Assembly (NCBI GenBank): GCA_023935145.1
Contig: CM043700.1
Span: forward strand, 34,823,120 to 34,887,119
Length of the DNA stretch: 64,000 bases
Direction: 5' to 3'
Source of the DNA: Bretschneidera sinensis
Taxonomy: Eukaryota > Streptophyta > Magnoliopsida > Brassicales > Akaniaceae
The translations under genes and the position numbers were made by a program. Each line of letters begins with the position of its first letter. The first letter of the stretch is position 1. This document shows positions 33,767 through 44,600 of the stretch, piece after piece. The notes under the pieces are model-generated. The model saw only the letters and a list, made by a program, of their open reading frames with translations. It did no database searches and was not told the origin of the DNA.

Positions 33767-34968
33767 TTATCTGCATCATGCTTTGGTATATTGTTTTAGG
33801 AGAATGTGGTATTCAAGATACGCGGACAGAAGAAGTTTAATTTTCAAGGAGAACGTAAGATACTTTTTAACTATTTTATTTCTGCCTTAACTACTTGTAA
33901 GTGGTTGAAGAAAGGTTATGAGGGGTATTTGGCATATGTGGTGGATTCTAGCAAGGAAAGTAGGAAGTTAGAAGAAATCTTGGTAGTGAAAGGTTTTTTA
34001 ACTTATCCCTGAGAAGTTGTCTGGTTTGCCTCCCAATAGGGAGATTGAGTTTTCTATTGAAGTGATTCCAGGATTAGCACCCATATTTATAGCACCTTAT
34101 AGAATGGTACCAGCTGAATTGAGAAAGTTGAAAGTTCAGCTTTATGAGTTACTAGATAAACAATTTATTCGACCTAGTATGTCACCTTGGGGAGCCCCTG
34201 TGTTGTTTGTCAAAAAGAAGGACGAGACAATGAGGTTGTGTATTGATTATAGACAATTGAATAAGATCACCATCAAGAATAGATATCCTTTGCCCAGGAT
34301 AGATGATTTATTCGAACAATTACAGGGAGCTAGGGTATTTTCTAAGATAGACCTAAGATCAGGTTATCATCAATTAAGGATAAAGGAGATGAACGTGCCT
34401 AAGACTACATTTAGGACACGTTATGGCCATCATGAGTTCTTGGTGATGCCATTTGGGTTGACTAATGCTCCTGTAGCATTTATGGATCTAATGAATTGGG
34501 TGTTTAAACCATTCTTGGATAGATTTGTGATTGTGTTTATTGATGATATTCTGGTATATTCTAAGAATAAAGAAGAGCATATGCAACATTTAGAGATAGT
34601 GTTGGAAATTCTGATGAAAGATAAATTATATGCAAAGTTCTCTAAGTGTGAGTTTTGGTTGAGTGAAATATCTTTCTTAGGGCATGTTGTGTCGGGAAAA
34701 GGAATAGCAGTTGACCCATAAAAAGTAGAAGCAGCATTAAATTGGGAAAGACCCACAAGTGTAACTAAAATTAGAAGCTTTTTGGAGTTGGTTGGTTATT
34801 ATAGGAGATTTATCCAAAAAATTTCTATGATTACTGGACCATTTACTAGATTGACCACGAAAGAAGTGAAGTTTAAGTGGTCAGAAGAATGTGAGAGGAG
34901 TTTCCAGTTGTTGAAAAAAAATTGACTACTGCCCCAGTATTAGTGCTTCCTTCTGGTATGAAGGATTT
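33767..34968 (+). pseudogene. Element B reverse transcriptase
   Basis: ORF 34017-34721 has the RT core: [50 protein letters not shown] and the catalytic FIDDILVYS (family YXDD or FXDD; both Asp kept). The thumb continues past a TAA at about 34722 with VGYYRRFIQK and [25 protein letters not shown] matches the Tekay/Del pattern NAPAAFMDLMNRVF. A frameshift near 34918 separates it from RNase H. Confidence 0.9.
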
Positions 34969-35334
34969 GTGGTATATAGTGATGCGTCACATCAAGGGTT
35001 GGGATGTGTGTTAATGCAACATGGGAAAGTTATAGCTTATGTATCTAGGCAATTGAAGAACCATGAGAGGAATTACATGACCCATGATTTAGAATTGGCT
35101 GCTATAGTTTTCACTTTGAAGATTTGGAGACACTATCTGTATGGAGCCAATTGTGAAATTTTTACTGATCATAAAAGTTTGACGCATTTACCTACCCAGA
35201 AAGAGTTGAATTTGAGGCAGATGGGGTGGATGGAGTTGATTAGTGATTATGACTGTACAATTCATTATCATCGAGGAAAGGCTAATGTAGTAGATGATGC
35301 TTTGAGTAGAAAGGCTATAAGGAGACTAGCTTGA
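34969..35334 (+). pseudogene. Element B RNase H
   Basis: 121 codons: [15 protein letters not shown] with the first catalytic Asp, [19 protein letters not shown] with the catalytic Glu, [11 protein letters not shown] with the next Asp, and [11 protein letters not shown] (family ANVVADALSRK, A to D) at the end. It is fairly well preserved but isolated by frameshifts. Confidence 0.9.
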
Positions 35335-36870
35335 TGATAGAATTAAGAAAAATGAGGATGCAGTTGAGTGTCAATAATGAAGGAGTATTGATGGCAAATA
35401 TGGTGGTACAATCTTCTATTATTGCTCATTTATTACAGATACAAAGTAAAGATGAAAGGATAGAGAAAATCAGACATAAAGTATTGAGTGGGAAGCCGAC
35501 TGAGTTTAGAATTAGAGAAGATAGTATGGTAGTATTGGGGCATCGAGTTTGTGTTCCCGGTGATGTGGAGATGAGAAAGGAGATACTAAATGAGGCTCAT
35601 GATTCTATATATTCAATGCATACAAGTAATAATAAGATGTGCAGGGGGTTGAGACAGAATTACTGGTGGTCAGGGATGAAGAATGATGTAGCAGAACATA
35701 TTTCTAGATGTTTGACTTGTCAACAGGTGAAGTCTGAGAATAGACATCTAGCAGGTTTATTACAACCTCTTCCAGTACCTGAGTGGCCATGGGAAAACGT
35801 GAGTATGGATTTTATCTCTGGTTTTTCTAGTACCCAGAGAGAACATGACGTTGTATGCGTTATAGTGAATAGACTTTCTAAATCTTCACATTTTTTTCCT
35901 ATTAAAACTACCTGGAGTCTTGAAAAGTTGGCTGAATTGTATGTAGCGTAGATAGTAAGATTACATGGAGTACCCTTGAGCATTGTATCAAATAGAGATT
36001 CTAGATTTACCTCTAGATTTTGGAGAGGTTTTCAAGAAGCTATGGGTACGCAATTGCAGTTTAGTACAGCTTTCCATCCACAAACTAATGGGCAGACGGA
36101 GAGAATCATCATAATACTAGAAGATATGTTGAGGTCAAATGTATTGAGTTTCTCAGTGAGCTGAATACTTATTTGCCTTTGATCGAGTTTGCATACAATA
36201 ATCAGTATCAAACTAGTATTGGGATGGCATCATTTGAGGTTTTATATGGTAGGAGGTGTAGAACACCAGTATGCTAGGAAGAAGTTGGAGAGAAAAAGAT
36301 ATTTGGTCCAGAAATGATAGATTTGACTACTGAGAGGATCAAACTGGTAAAAGAGAACCTTAGAGCAGCATAGAACAAACAGAAGGGATATGCTAATAAG
36401 AGAACACGACCTCTCGAGTTTCAAGTTGGTGATTGGGTATTTTTGAAGATATCTCTGTGGAAGGGTATATTGAGGTTTAAAAAGAAGGGAAAGTTGAGCC
36501 CGAGATTTGTGGGGCCATATGAGGTGATTGAGAGAGTTGGACCAGTAGCATATCGATTTGATTTGCCCCAGAGTTAAAGCAATTACATAATGTGTTCAAT
36601 GTGTCACTTTTGAGAAAGTACTTACACGATGAATCCCATGGTATCTCTAATCAGGCGATAGAACTTCAAGAAGATTTGACCTTTATGCAATTACAGTCAA
36701 AATTCTAGACAGAAAAGAACAAGTCTTGCGTAATGAAGTTATTCAATTGATTCAAGTATTATGGTGAAGCAAAGATGTTGAAGAAATTACTTGGGAACAT
36801 GAAGCAAGAATGAGAAAAGAAGACCCCCAACTCTTTCATGAATTAGGTAAGGAAATTTTTGTAAGGTAAG
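35331..36870 (+). pseudogene. Element B integrase and chromodomain-like tail
   Basis: ORF 35331-35951 holds the HHCC zinc domain (EAHDSIYSMHTSNNKM, CLTCQQVKSENR) and the core start PWENVSMDFISGF. ORF 35976-36164 has IVSNRDSRFTSRFW and STAFHPQTNGQTERI. Decayed frames continue to LHNVFNVSLLRKY (about 36590) and a chromodomain-like tail VLRNEVIQLIQVLW...EEITWEHEARMRKEDP (36722-36840) with one internal stop. It ends next to the right LTR. Confidence 0.88.
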
Positions 36871-36876
36871 TAGAAT

Positions 36877-36948
36877 TGTAATACTCGTATTTGTACGGAA
36901 AGGGTAAAGAAGTAATTTAATAAATATGACATGGAGTTAAAATAATAT

Positions 36949-37005
<57 letters not shown>

Positions 37006-39024
37006 AAAGTATAATTTAAAAAAAAAAGGGACACGTGGAAAGCATAAAGAAAAAGAAAAAAGAATAAATTGAAAAGAATAAACACCTGGCTACAGGTGTT
37101 GGATGTCTAACATGCAATTTTCATGTTAGATAGCACATGTTGTAAGTGGAAAAAATTTAGGGGGGCGGGGGGAAGTGCTGACTAATGCAGTTTTATAAGT
37201 GTGTGTATGTGTGTATATATATATATATATAATTTGAGTTTATTTTACTTATTTCTTACCAAATCCTGTTTGGTTTTATTCCTTCTACAATTCAAACTAC
37301 TATATTTCTCTAAACACTTGGGAACCGAAAAAAAGATTGAAAGAGTAAAATTTTAAAGGGATTTACAAGAGAATTTTATAGAGAGTTATTTGAAACTCTA
37401 AGAAAAACAGAAGGTAATAACATAAAGTTTATTTTTAAATTTAGCATACATGAAATTCCCGAAATTCAAAGTGAGAATTTTCAAAGGTGTGAATTATGGA
37501 AGAATTTAAGAATAAATTAGAAATTTAATATAAATATTATGTCAGGTGTTGATGATCAGCAACCGGAGGAAATTGCTGAGAGGAGTAGGAAAGGCAAGGA
37601 GGTGATCCACGGGTAGCTCTAAGTGCTTTGTGGTGAGTTAGATAGATTTACTTTAAGTAATCAAGATAAATATGAAATATATAGTGATAATATTAGAATA
37701 AATTATTAACTTATGCTTTGGTGGTAGATTAAAAATTGGTTGATAGGTATGATAGGAATAATGGATGTGTAGAAAATTATTATATGAGAAGTAATATTAT
37801 TAGAATAATAAGTCGATTTAATACTAAATATGATAAATGAAATTTTTGACGAGCTATGGTTGATGATTTGATATGATTTACGAGGAGAAGAATTGAGTGA
37901 AATTTTTCAAATAATAATTTGAGAATAATCATGATAGCTAATTTAAATGTCTAAATACATGTTTTTTTTATATTATTATTCATATGCATATTCATATCAT
38001 TATTCATATGCATATGCATATGCATGAAATAAAAGAACCAAGAAGGTAGCCGGTCAAAATAAAAATAAAAGAACAGGGAAGGCAGTCGGTCTAAATGAAA
38101 ACAAAATAACCGGGAGGGCAGCTGGTCTAAATGAGAACGAAAGACCGGGAAGGTAGCCGATCTAAGCTAAAGCATGTCGACATGTGGGAAGACGTTCCCA
38201 ATAATAATAACATTTAAATTCACGCATTATATTTGCTTTAAATATTGATTGTTATTACTTGAGATGTTAAAGTGTTATTCATGATTGTAAATTTATTGAT
38301 AGATGAATGAGTTTCGCATAGAGACAAATATGCTAAAGAATAAATATTGAAATATGATATGATGAGAATTTTTTGAGTGAGTTATTATATGTTATGAACC
38401 TCATAATGAGGTAAATGGTAATGTTGAATTGAGAATTTAGAGATGATTAAATATATGATTGAAAGATTGATATTTCTGATGAGTAACTTAAGAAGAGATT
38501 GTGTAATAGAGAAATTATGGAATTGAGTAGTGATTACAAAATATTGTTATTGAATTATTTGAGGAAAAAGATGAATGAATATCGAAAGATTTTTAGAAGT
38601 AATTGAATTATAAGATGTAACTGGGAGTATATAATCGAATACTTCTAGTAAATTTAATTTACTGAGCTTGTGAGACTCACTCCTCATTGTGCAGTGATTT
38701 CAGGTAACAAGCAAGACAGATAGTTTGGTGAGTTGAGATTCAGACGAAGTCATTATTTGTAAGCCACGTAGTTCACATCCTCAGACTAATGAGAAAATAA
38801 AATAAAAACTATACATTTGTAAATATTCATGCATATTACGTTGTATATAATATTTAAGTCAATATCAGAATGATGTATCTTCCCTGTTGAGGGTTGAAGG
38901 TTGAAGATTGATGTAAAAATTGTAGTTGGTATCATTTTTATTGTCGTATATATGTGTCGTGTTGGGATTTTCAAAATGTGACAACACCGTCTCGGGAGTG
39001 GCCAACCCGAGATGAGTCGTTACA
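36877..39024 (+). repeat. Element B 3' LTR
   Basis: 2,148 bp. It aligns to 12478-14340 with an extra block of about 280 bp (about 36948-37225) bounded by CA/TA repeats on both sides. Either the left LTR lost it by slippage between TA repeats, or the right one gained it. Confidence 0.9.
36948..37003. repeat. (CA)n(TA)n microsatellite
   Basis: Compound microsatellite inside the element B right LTR. A TG/TA repeat at 37200-37230 closes the extra block. Confidence 0.9.
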
Positions 39025-40740
39025 TCATAGTACATCCTTTAGACATTGGTAAAGCTGTAATGAAGTCCATGGTGACTTTCTCCCAAGTGTGATATGGAAT
39101 AGGGATGGGTTGGAGTACGCCTACAGGAGTTGTTGGCATGTATTTGACCTGTTGACATGTAAGACAAAGACTAACATATTTCTTGACATCAGATCTCATA
39201 TGAGGCCAATAGAAACTTCCAGAAAGTCTCATAAGGGTTTTATGTGTACCAGCATGACCTCCAATAGGTGTATTATAAATCTCTTTAATCAGTTACTCTT
39301 TGAGGTGAGAAGTCGTTGCAATTCTGAGGTTTCCTTTAACCAGTAGCATTCCTTTCTTCACTGTATAATCTGAACTTGGTAGTAGTCCATTGTTGAGTCT
39401 TTGATGTAAGTCTAGCAATTCAAGATTGAGTGTGTTCTCTTGTTTGATCATATTGAGGACATCACAGCTCGTATTAGATAATAACATGATTCTCTGATTA
39501 GACATTTCAGAGTTGGATGAGATTTCCTTATAATTATTTGTAGGTAATCTGGATAAGGCATCGGCAACATTGTCATCTTTGCCAGGTCTGTACACAATGC
39601 AGTAATCAAAAACTAACAACTTTGTTAGATACTGATGTTGCTCAGGTGTTTGAATGGCCTGGTTCATCAAATTTTTACAACTCTTGTGATCTATGATGAT
39701 AATAAACCTTCTTCTAAGTATATATTGTCTCCATTTATGAACTGCTTGAGTAATTGCAAACAGTTTCTTTACATATATGGAAGCTCTGATCATGGTAGTA
39801 TTCAGCTTTTTACTGAAATACGCAATGGGGTGTCCCTCTTGGGCTAGTACAGCCCCAACTCCCACTGCACAAGCATATGTTTCAACTTCAAATACCTTAG
39901 AGAAGTCTAGTAAAGTAAGTATAGGCACTTGGGACATGGCTGTTTTAAGTTACTCGAAGGCTTCAGTAGCTTCCTCATGCCAAGTAAAGGCATCATTTTT
40001 TAAGAGACTTGTCAAATGAGCTGTAATAAATGAATACCACTTAACAAACTTTCTGTAGTATCTAGTTAAACCTAGAAATCCCCTCAGCTGCTTTAAATTC
40101 TTAGGAGTTAGCCAATCTTGCATGGCCTGGACCTTTTTAGGATATGGCTGGACTCCTTATGCAAATACAATATGACCTAGATAATCAATTGAAGTCCTAT
40201 AGAAAGTACACTTGCTTCCTTTTGAAAACAGCTAATTATCATGCAAACATTGTAGTACTAAACTTAAATGTACTTCATGCTCATCCAAAGACTTACTATA
40301 TACAAGAATATCATCAAAAAAGACTACAACAAAGTTCTAAGATAAGGTTCAAAAACCTGGTTCGTGATGGCTTGAAATGTTGAAGGAGCATTAGAAAGTC
40401 CAAATGGCATGAATTGGAACTCATGATGTCCTTCATGTGTTCTGAATGCTGTCTTTGGTATGTTTTCCTCCCCCATCCTGATTTGATGGTAGCCATATCT
40501 CAGATCCAATTTCGAGAAAATTGATGCACGATACAGTTCATCCGGTAACTCATCAATGGTTGGGATTGGAAACTTATCTTTAACTGTAATTACATTTAAT
40601 GCCCTATAATCAATGCAAAAATGCCAAGAACCATCCTTCTTTTTAACCAAAAGTACTGGTGAAGAGAAAGGGCTATGGCTCATCCTTATAATCTCTTTGT
40701 GCAGCATCTCCTTTACCAGTGCTTCTATTTCATTTTTTTT
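39025..40740 (-). pseudogene. Element A RT, RNase H and integrase start
   Basis: RT frame 40707-40324 has [35 protein letters not shown] and [14 protein letters not shown]. The catalytic FFDDILVYS follows in another frame near 40300-40322. RNase H frame 39937-39293 has AYFSKKLN, RRFIIIIDHKSCKNL and DDNVADALSRLP. Integrase frame 39232-39020 has YWPHMRSDVKKYV with CLTCQQVK and ends at MDFITALPMSKGCTM, exactly where element B begins. The style suggests a Reina-like chromovirus. Frameshifts and stops between 39940 and 40300 disable it. Confidence 0.88.
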
Positions 40741-41199
40741 TGAAATTGAGGTTACCTGTATGGTTTTACATTTACTGGGGTAGATCCTGGGAACAAGTGG
40801 ATTTGATGATCACCCTCTTTAGGAGGTGGTAAGCGTCTAGGTTCTGAGAATAAGTGTTGAAACTTATGTAGAATTCCTTCAATAGACTAAGGTAAGGATT
40901 CTTGTTGTGTTGTATTTGAAGTCTTAGTAACAGTTAAGTGGTAGTAACAAGCCACTCCTTCATATCAATTTAACTTTATTAATTGCCGGTTTGATATAGG
41001 ATCATCACTTATCACTGCTGCTCATTCTAAGTGAATTGGATGTTCATCCCAAGTAAAATCCATTGTGAAGGTCCTGTAGTCTATAATGACAGGATCTAAT
41101 AAAGCTAACCATTAAAAACCAAGCACCAAGTCAGCCCCCTGAATAGGTAGGATGAACAAATCTACCTTGAACTCATGGTTTTTTAACTTCAGTGGCACT

Positions 41200-42022
41200 T
41201 GTAAATGCTTCTTTGTATAGATCAAATGGTCACCATTTTCAATATAAACCTTGAATTACCTAGTAGGTAATACAATTAATCCCATCCTTTTGGCAACAGG
41301 TTCTTTGATAAAATTATGAGTACTACCACTATCTATAAGAACATGAATCTTATAGTTTTTTTATTATACCTGTAATTTTGATGGTACTTGGATTCCATTG
41401 GCAAGATAAAGCATGTAGACTTACTTCTGGAACTGTGGAATTGTCAAACTCAGCTTGTGCCATACAATCTTAGTCTTCTTGCTCCTCTTCTTCGTAACTC
41501 CTTCCCTCTTCATCTACTGACAGCAAGTAGAATTTTGGTTTGCATTTGTGTAATGGTCTGTATTTGTGATCACAGTTGTAACACAGGCCTTTCTCTCTTC
41601 TTGCTTGGAGTTCCTCAGGGTGTAGTCCTCTTTCTTATATTACTTCTTCTAGTCCTTCCCTCTTCAGCCGAGCTTAGCTCCTTAACTTGATCTCCTTCTT
41701 TCTTAATGTTTTCTTGTTCCAACTGGTGCTGAATGACTTGCAACACCTCCTCTGCATCAGTATCTTGCAATTCTTCAAAGTGTAAGGTAGATTCTCTTCT
41801 GAATTCTGCTTGATCCTTCTTCAATTCATTTAATTCTTGTTGCTGTCTTGCTTGTCCATGTTGCAGAACTTTAATGGTTTCATCCATTTTGGTTATTCTA
41901 GTACCCTCAACCATTGATGATATCTGATTGATGAGATCTGATAACAAAGTGGAGTTGAAATCTATGAATTGTGTGGAAAATGAAAGCACCAGTTTGATAG
42001 GTTCTGGGATTGAGTCTAGCAA
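41200..42022 (-). pseudogene. Element A gag (internally deleted), knuckle and protease
   Basis: Frame 42022-41615 starts inside the LTR and runs over the primer site. Its native start is probably MVEGTRITKM. A coiled-coil-like LKKDQAEFRRES segment follows, then an acidic DTDAEEVLQ repeat that duplicates part of the LTR (41617-41780 resembles 42826-42985). Left of 41615 the sequence jumps to a knuckle (CYNCDHKYRPLHKC) and protease remnants, so most of the capsid part of gag is missing. Confidence 0.75.
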
Positions 42023-42990
42023 ATTGGGCTAATAGAGATAGAAATGGAATTTGGGAAAAGAATTGTGCTAATTCGAGCTCAGCATAAGCTCCTCAAATCT
42101 TCTTTATTCATTCAATGCCTTCTTCAATTTACAGATGCTCTACTTATAGGCTGGACCTTTGGACTAAATACCTCTAACTGACCTACAATAGAAACAGAAA
42201 GATTATAACAGAGCTAACTGCTTCTAACTGTTTACAACAAAGTCCCTATGCCATTGGGGTTGTTGATGCCAAAAAATCGTTTATTGCTGAAGTGGTACTG
42301 ACGCTGACGTGGCACCAGGTTGACTTCTTGAGGTCTGCACAAGTGACCGAACTAGGAGACCCTCGGAAGGAGGGTAGGGAGAGACCTCTGAGGGCGCTCC
42401 GATGCTCGAGTCAGGCCGAGGTCGAGGATTCATTTTAAAATGGAGTAGTGCAGATTGTGTGGAATATCAAAAAGTGTTCTCTCTTTTTTGACTTACTTAC
42501 CTCAGGATATTCGTCAGGATATTTATAGTTCCTGGGCAGAGGTCGCCCACGTGGGAGGAGGTATGGGCTTGTTCATGTGATCCCAGGCATCAGAGGCAAA
42601 TCTTAAGCACGTGTTTAGAGTATTGAGTGTATCACGGGTTGCGTGCTCCAGTGAGGGTTAGGCCGGCTAATCCTGCTTTGACGTGGCGGTCGCGTGACCG
42701 AGTCTCTCCACGGGTGTTTTACCGTGCTGACGAGGTTTGACACACGTTATCCCCCTATTGGTGGCGCCAGGATCCACGTGTCGGTTTCTAGTCGAGCCAT
42801 GTTTTTGGTGGGCCCCGTCAGGGGTGTAGTCTCCTTTCTTATACTACTTCTTGTGGTCCTTCCCTCTTCACCCGAGCTCAACTCCTTAGCTTGATCTCCT
42901 TCGTTCTTACTGTCTTCTTGTTCCAACTGGTGCTAAATGTCTTGCAGCACCTCCTCTGCATCAGTGTCTTGCAACACCTCTTCTGTATCA
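41995..42990 (-). repeat. Element A 5' LTR, split by a solo LTR
   Basis: TGATAGGTT...GTATCA. The parts 41995-42260 and 42826-42990 align continuously with 11048-11505. The minus strand continues inside the element with TGGTGCTTTCATT, the likely primer binding site (about 41981-41993). Confidence 0.85.
42261..42820. mobile_element. Solo LTR F inside element A right LTR
   Basis: 560 bp, TGTTGATGCC...GCCCCGTCA, flanked by an exact duplication ggggt (42256-42260 and 42821-42825). Removing it and one ggggt restores colinearity with the other element A LTR. It is much more GC-rich than its surroundings (for example CCACGTGGGAGG, TGACGTGGCG) and matches no other sequence here. Origin by LTR-LTR recombination is inference. 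Confidence 0.9.
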
Positions 42991-42995
42991 ATTAC

Positions 42996-43429
42996 AACAA
43001 CAAAAATCAATAAAACTGAATTCATTACATGATTAATTTTTGCATCCAATATGTATCAAATGTGGTTTGGTTGATTTTTGCTACGGGAATCCATAAGGTT
43101 TGGCGTCAATACGTTGAAATATGAGTTTTTAACACTTGCATATCACATGAGTCATTAATGACATTAATTCAAGTTATAGTAATAGACAAATCCCATAATA
43201 GTGTTTAGTTTTAAACTACATCGATGTAAGGCTTTCCAACCTTGAGATGGCTACTGTTGCCCAAACTTAATGTGTCAAAGTTGTTTAATCAACTGCAATT
43301 ATCAAAAAGGAAAAATAACATGAATATTAAAACTTTATTTTTAGAAAAGAGTTGTGATTGTAAATAAAGTATTTACTGGATAACAATTTTTTTGGGTCGA
43401 CCAAATATTTGTTGTAAATAATGGGTAGA
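42996..43429. other. AT-rich gene-free stretch
   Basis: I see no gene or clear element ends. It may belong to the decayed Copia element whose gag starts at 43752. Confidence 0.5.
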
Positions 43430-43752
43430 AAAAATATACTTATTTATCAAAGTATCCTAAATTTCTTTTGCATAAGTGAAATGACAGAAAATATCATATA
43501 AATAATTAGATAAAGCTCTCAAAATACTATGTTTACAAAGCTTGTTGGCCATCTTTCAATCCTACAAGACTGAGCATAATTTTCTGGATCCTCTTCGGGC
43601 ATAAGATTTACAAGAAGAAAATTTATATTACTAAAATCTAAAACTTCTTGAATCATATTTTGCCATATCTTAAAATTATGTCCATCGAAGGGTTAAATCT
43701 TTGAAGTATCAAGAATGACCTTAGTGGCGGCTAAAATGTGTGTATCCATAAT
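43430..43752 (-). pseudogene. Fossil Copia gag
   Basis: From ATG at 43752 the minus strand reads MDTHILAATKVILDTSKI, stop, PFDGHNFKIWQNMI, EEDPENYAQ, WPTSFVNIV. In a shifted frame it continues ALSNYLYDIFCHFTYAKEI. This matches the UBN2-type gag of Copia elements (FDG.NFK.WQ, then LSN.LYD.F...AKEIWD). At least two stops and one frameshift are present. No LTRs can be fixed for it. Confidence 0.75.
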
Positions 43753-44419
43753 CAATCTTTAAGATTGTTGTAAATAGTAGCTTAAATACAAATATTTTAG
43801 TACAAATTTACAGAATATAATAAATAAATAAATATGTCAAAGAAATAATGATATGTAAAGATGAAACGATTATATCACAAAATTGTTTTAGACACTGTTT
43901 TTAAAAGTTGATTTTCATTCTTTCAAAGTGAATCATTCGGTGTAACAAGTTCTTGATGGTCAACCTTTTATGATTAGATTGTAGCGTCTTCTATCATTTG
44001 CACTCACAATAGAGAACCTCAAGAGCAACTTCAATAAAGATCATTTGCTAAAAAATTTAGTGAGAAAGAAAGAACAAGTTGTTGGAAATTTGTTTGAACA
44101 AGCACTAAAACTATTAAGGGTAAAAAGAGATTTCTTTTTTATGATTATTTTGCTTTGGTCAAGAGTTCTCTTCAAAGTTTCAACGGTCATAAATAGCTAG
44201 TTAATATCCCCAATGGCATAATCAATTTATGACCCTAAAGGTCCTCTAGTTTACCACCTAAGATAATGGACAGCTTGTTTGCAATTTCATGATAATGCAA
44301 GGCAATTTTATCTCAAAGGGTAAGTAAAGGTCAAAGTTTGAAACATCTCTTTAATAATTAAATGTATAATAATATTCAATACGTGATTATATCTCTTTAA
44401 TTTAGTAAAAAAAGTAAAT
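43753..44419. other. Gene-free sequence beside the Copia fossil
   Basis: Possibly the decayed leader and LTR of the element whose gag starts at 43752 (a GTTGTTGGAAATTTG string at about 44070). No repeat partner is in the window. Confidence 0.4.
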
Positions 44420-44600
44420 AAGTGTTAATTCGATTAGTTGGTAGAGTCACTTATTATTGCATAAGAGGTCAGAGATTAAATTAACCTCACTCACGTCGGA
44501 GTTTAAAATAATAAAGGATGAGAGAGTACTACATCTTATTGTGCAACTTATAAGTCCATTAGAGTCTCGTTTGAAAAAATATATATATACGCAAGAGTAG
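44420..44600 (+). mobile_element. Candidate tRNA-derived SINE
   Basis: ATTAGTTGGTAGAGTCACTT resembles a tRNA A-box region (TAGTTGGTAGAGC) and AGGTCAGAGATTAAATTAACC a decayed B box, about 50 bp apart. The rest is AT-rich. No clear tail or target duplication. Confidence 0.4.

Larger units (their letters stand above)
12478..39024 (+). mobile_element. Gypsy Tekay-like chromovirus B, inserted in element A integrase
   Basis: The LTRs (12478-14340 and 36877-39024) begin TGTAATACTCGTA and end GTCGTTACA. The primer binding site directly follows the left LTR. gag, protease, RT, RNase H, integrase and chromodomain-like tail run on the plus strand from 32002 to 36870. The flanks are ccata (12473-12477) and tcata (39025-39029). 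Reading element A across the gap gives an uninterrupted integrase codon series (G-C-T-M-V-L-V-V) if one copy of tatgg is removed, which proves the insertion point. Confidence 0.9.
11048..42990 (-). mobile_element. Gypsy chromovirus A (outermost element of the nest)
   Basis: The LTRs (11048-11505 and 41995-42990) both start TGATAGGTT and end GTATCA. Between them, in minus-strand order, are gag, protease, RT, RNase H and integrase, then the integrase remainder and a chromodomain on the far side of element B. The five bases outside are attat (11043-11047) and attac (42991-42995), so the duplication is imperfect. The RT style and C-terminal chromodomain suggest a Reina-like chromovirus. All coding parts are broken. 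Confidence 0.85.

Noticed and set aside
43753..44340. LTR of the fossil Copia gag
   Set aside because: No partner copy and no target duplication in the window, so LTR borders cannot be set.
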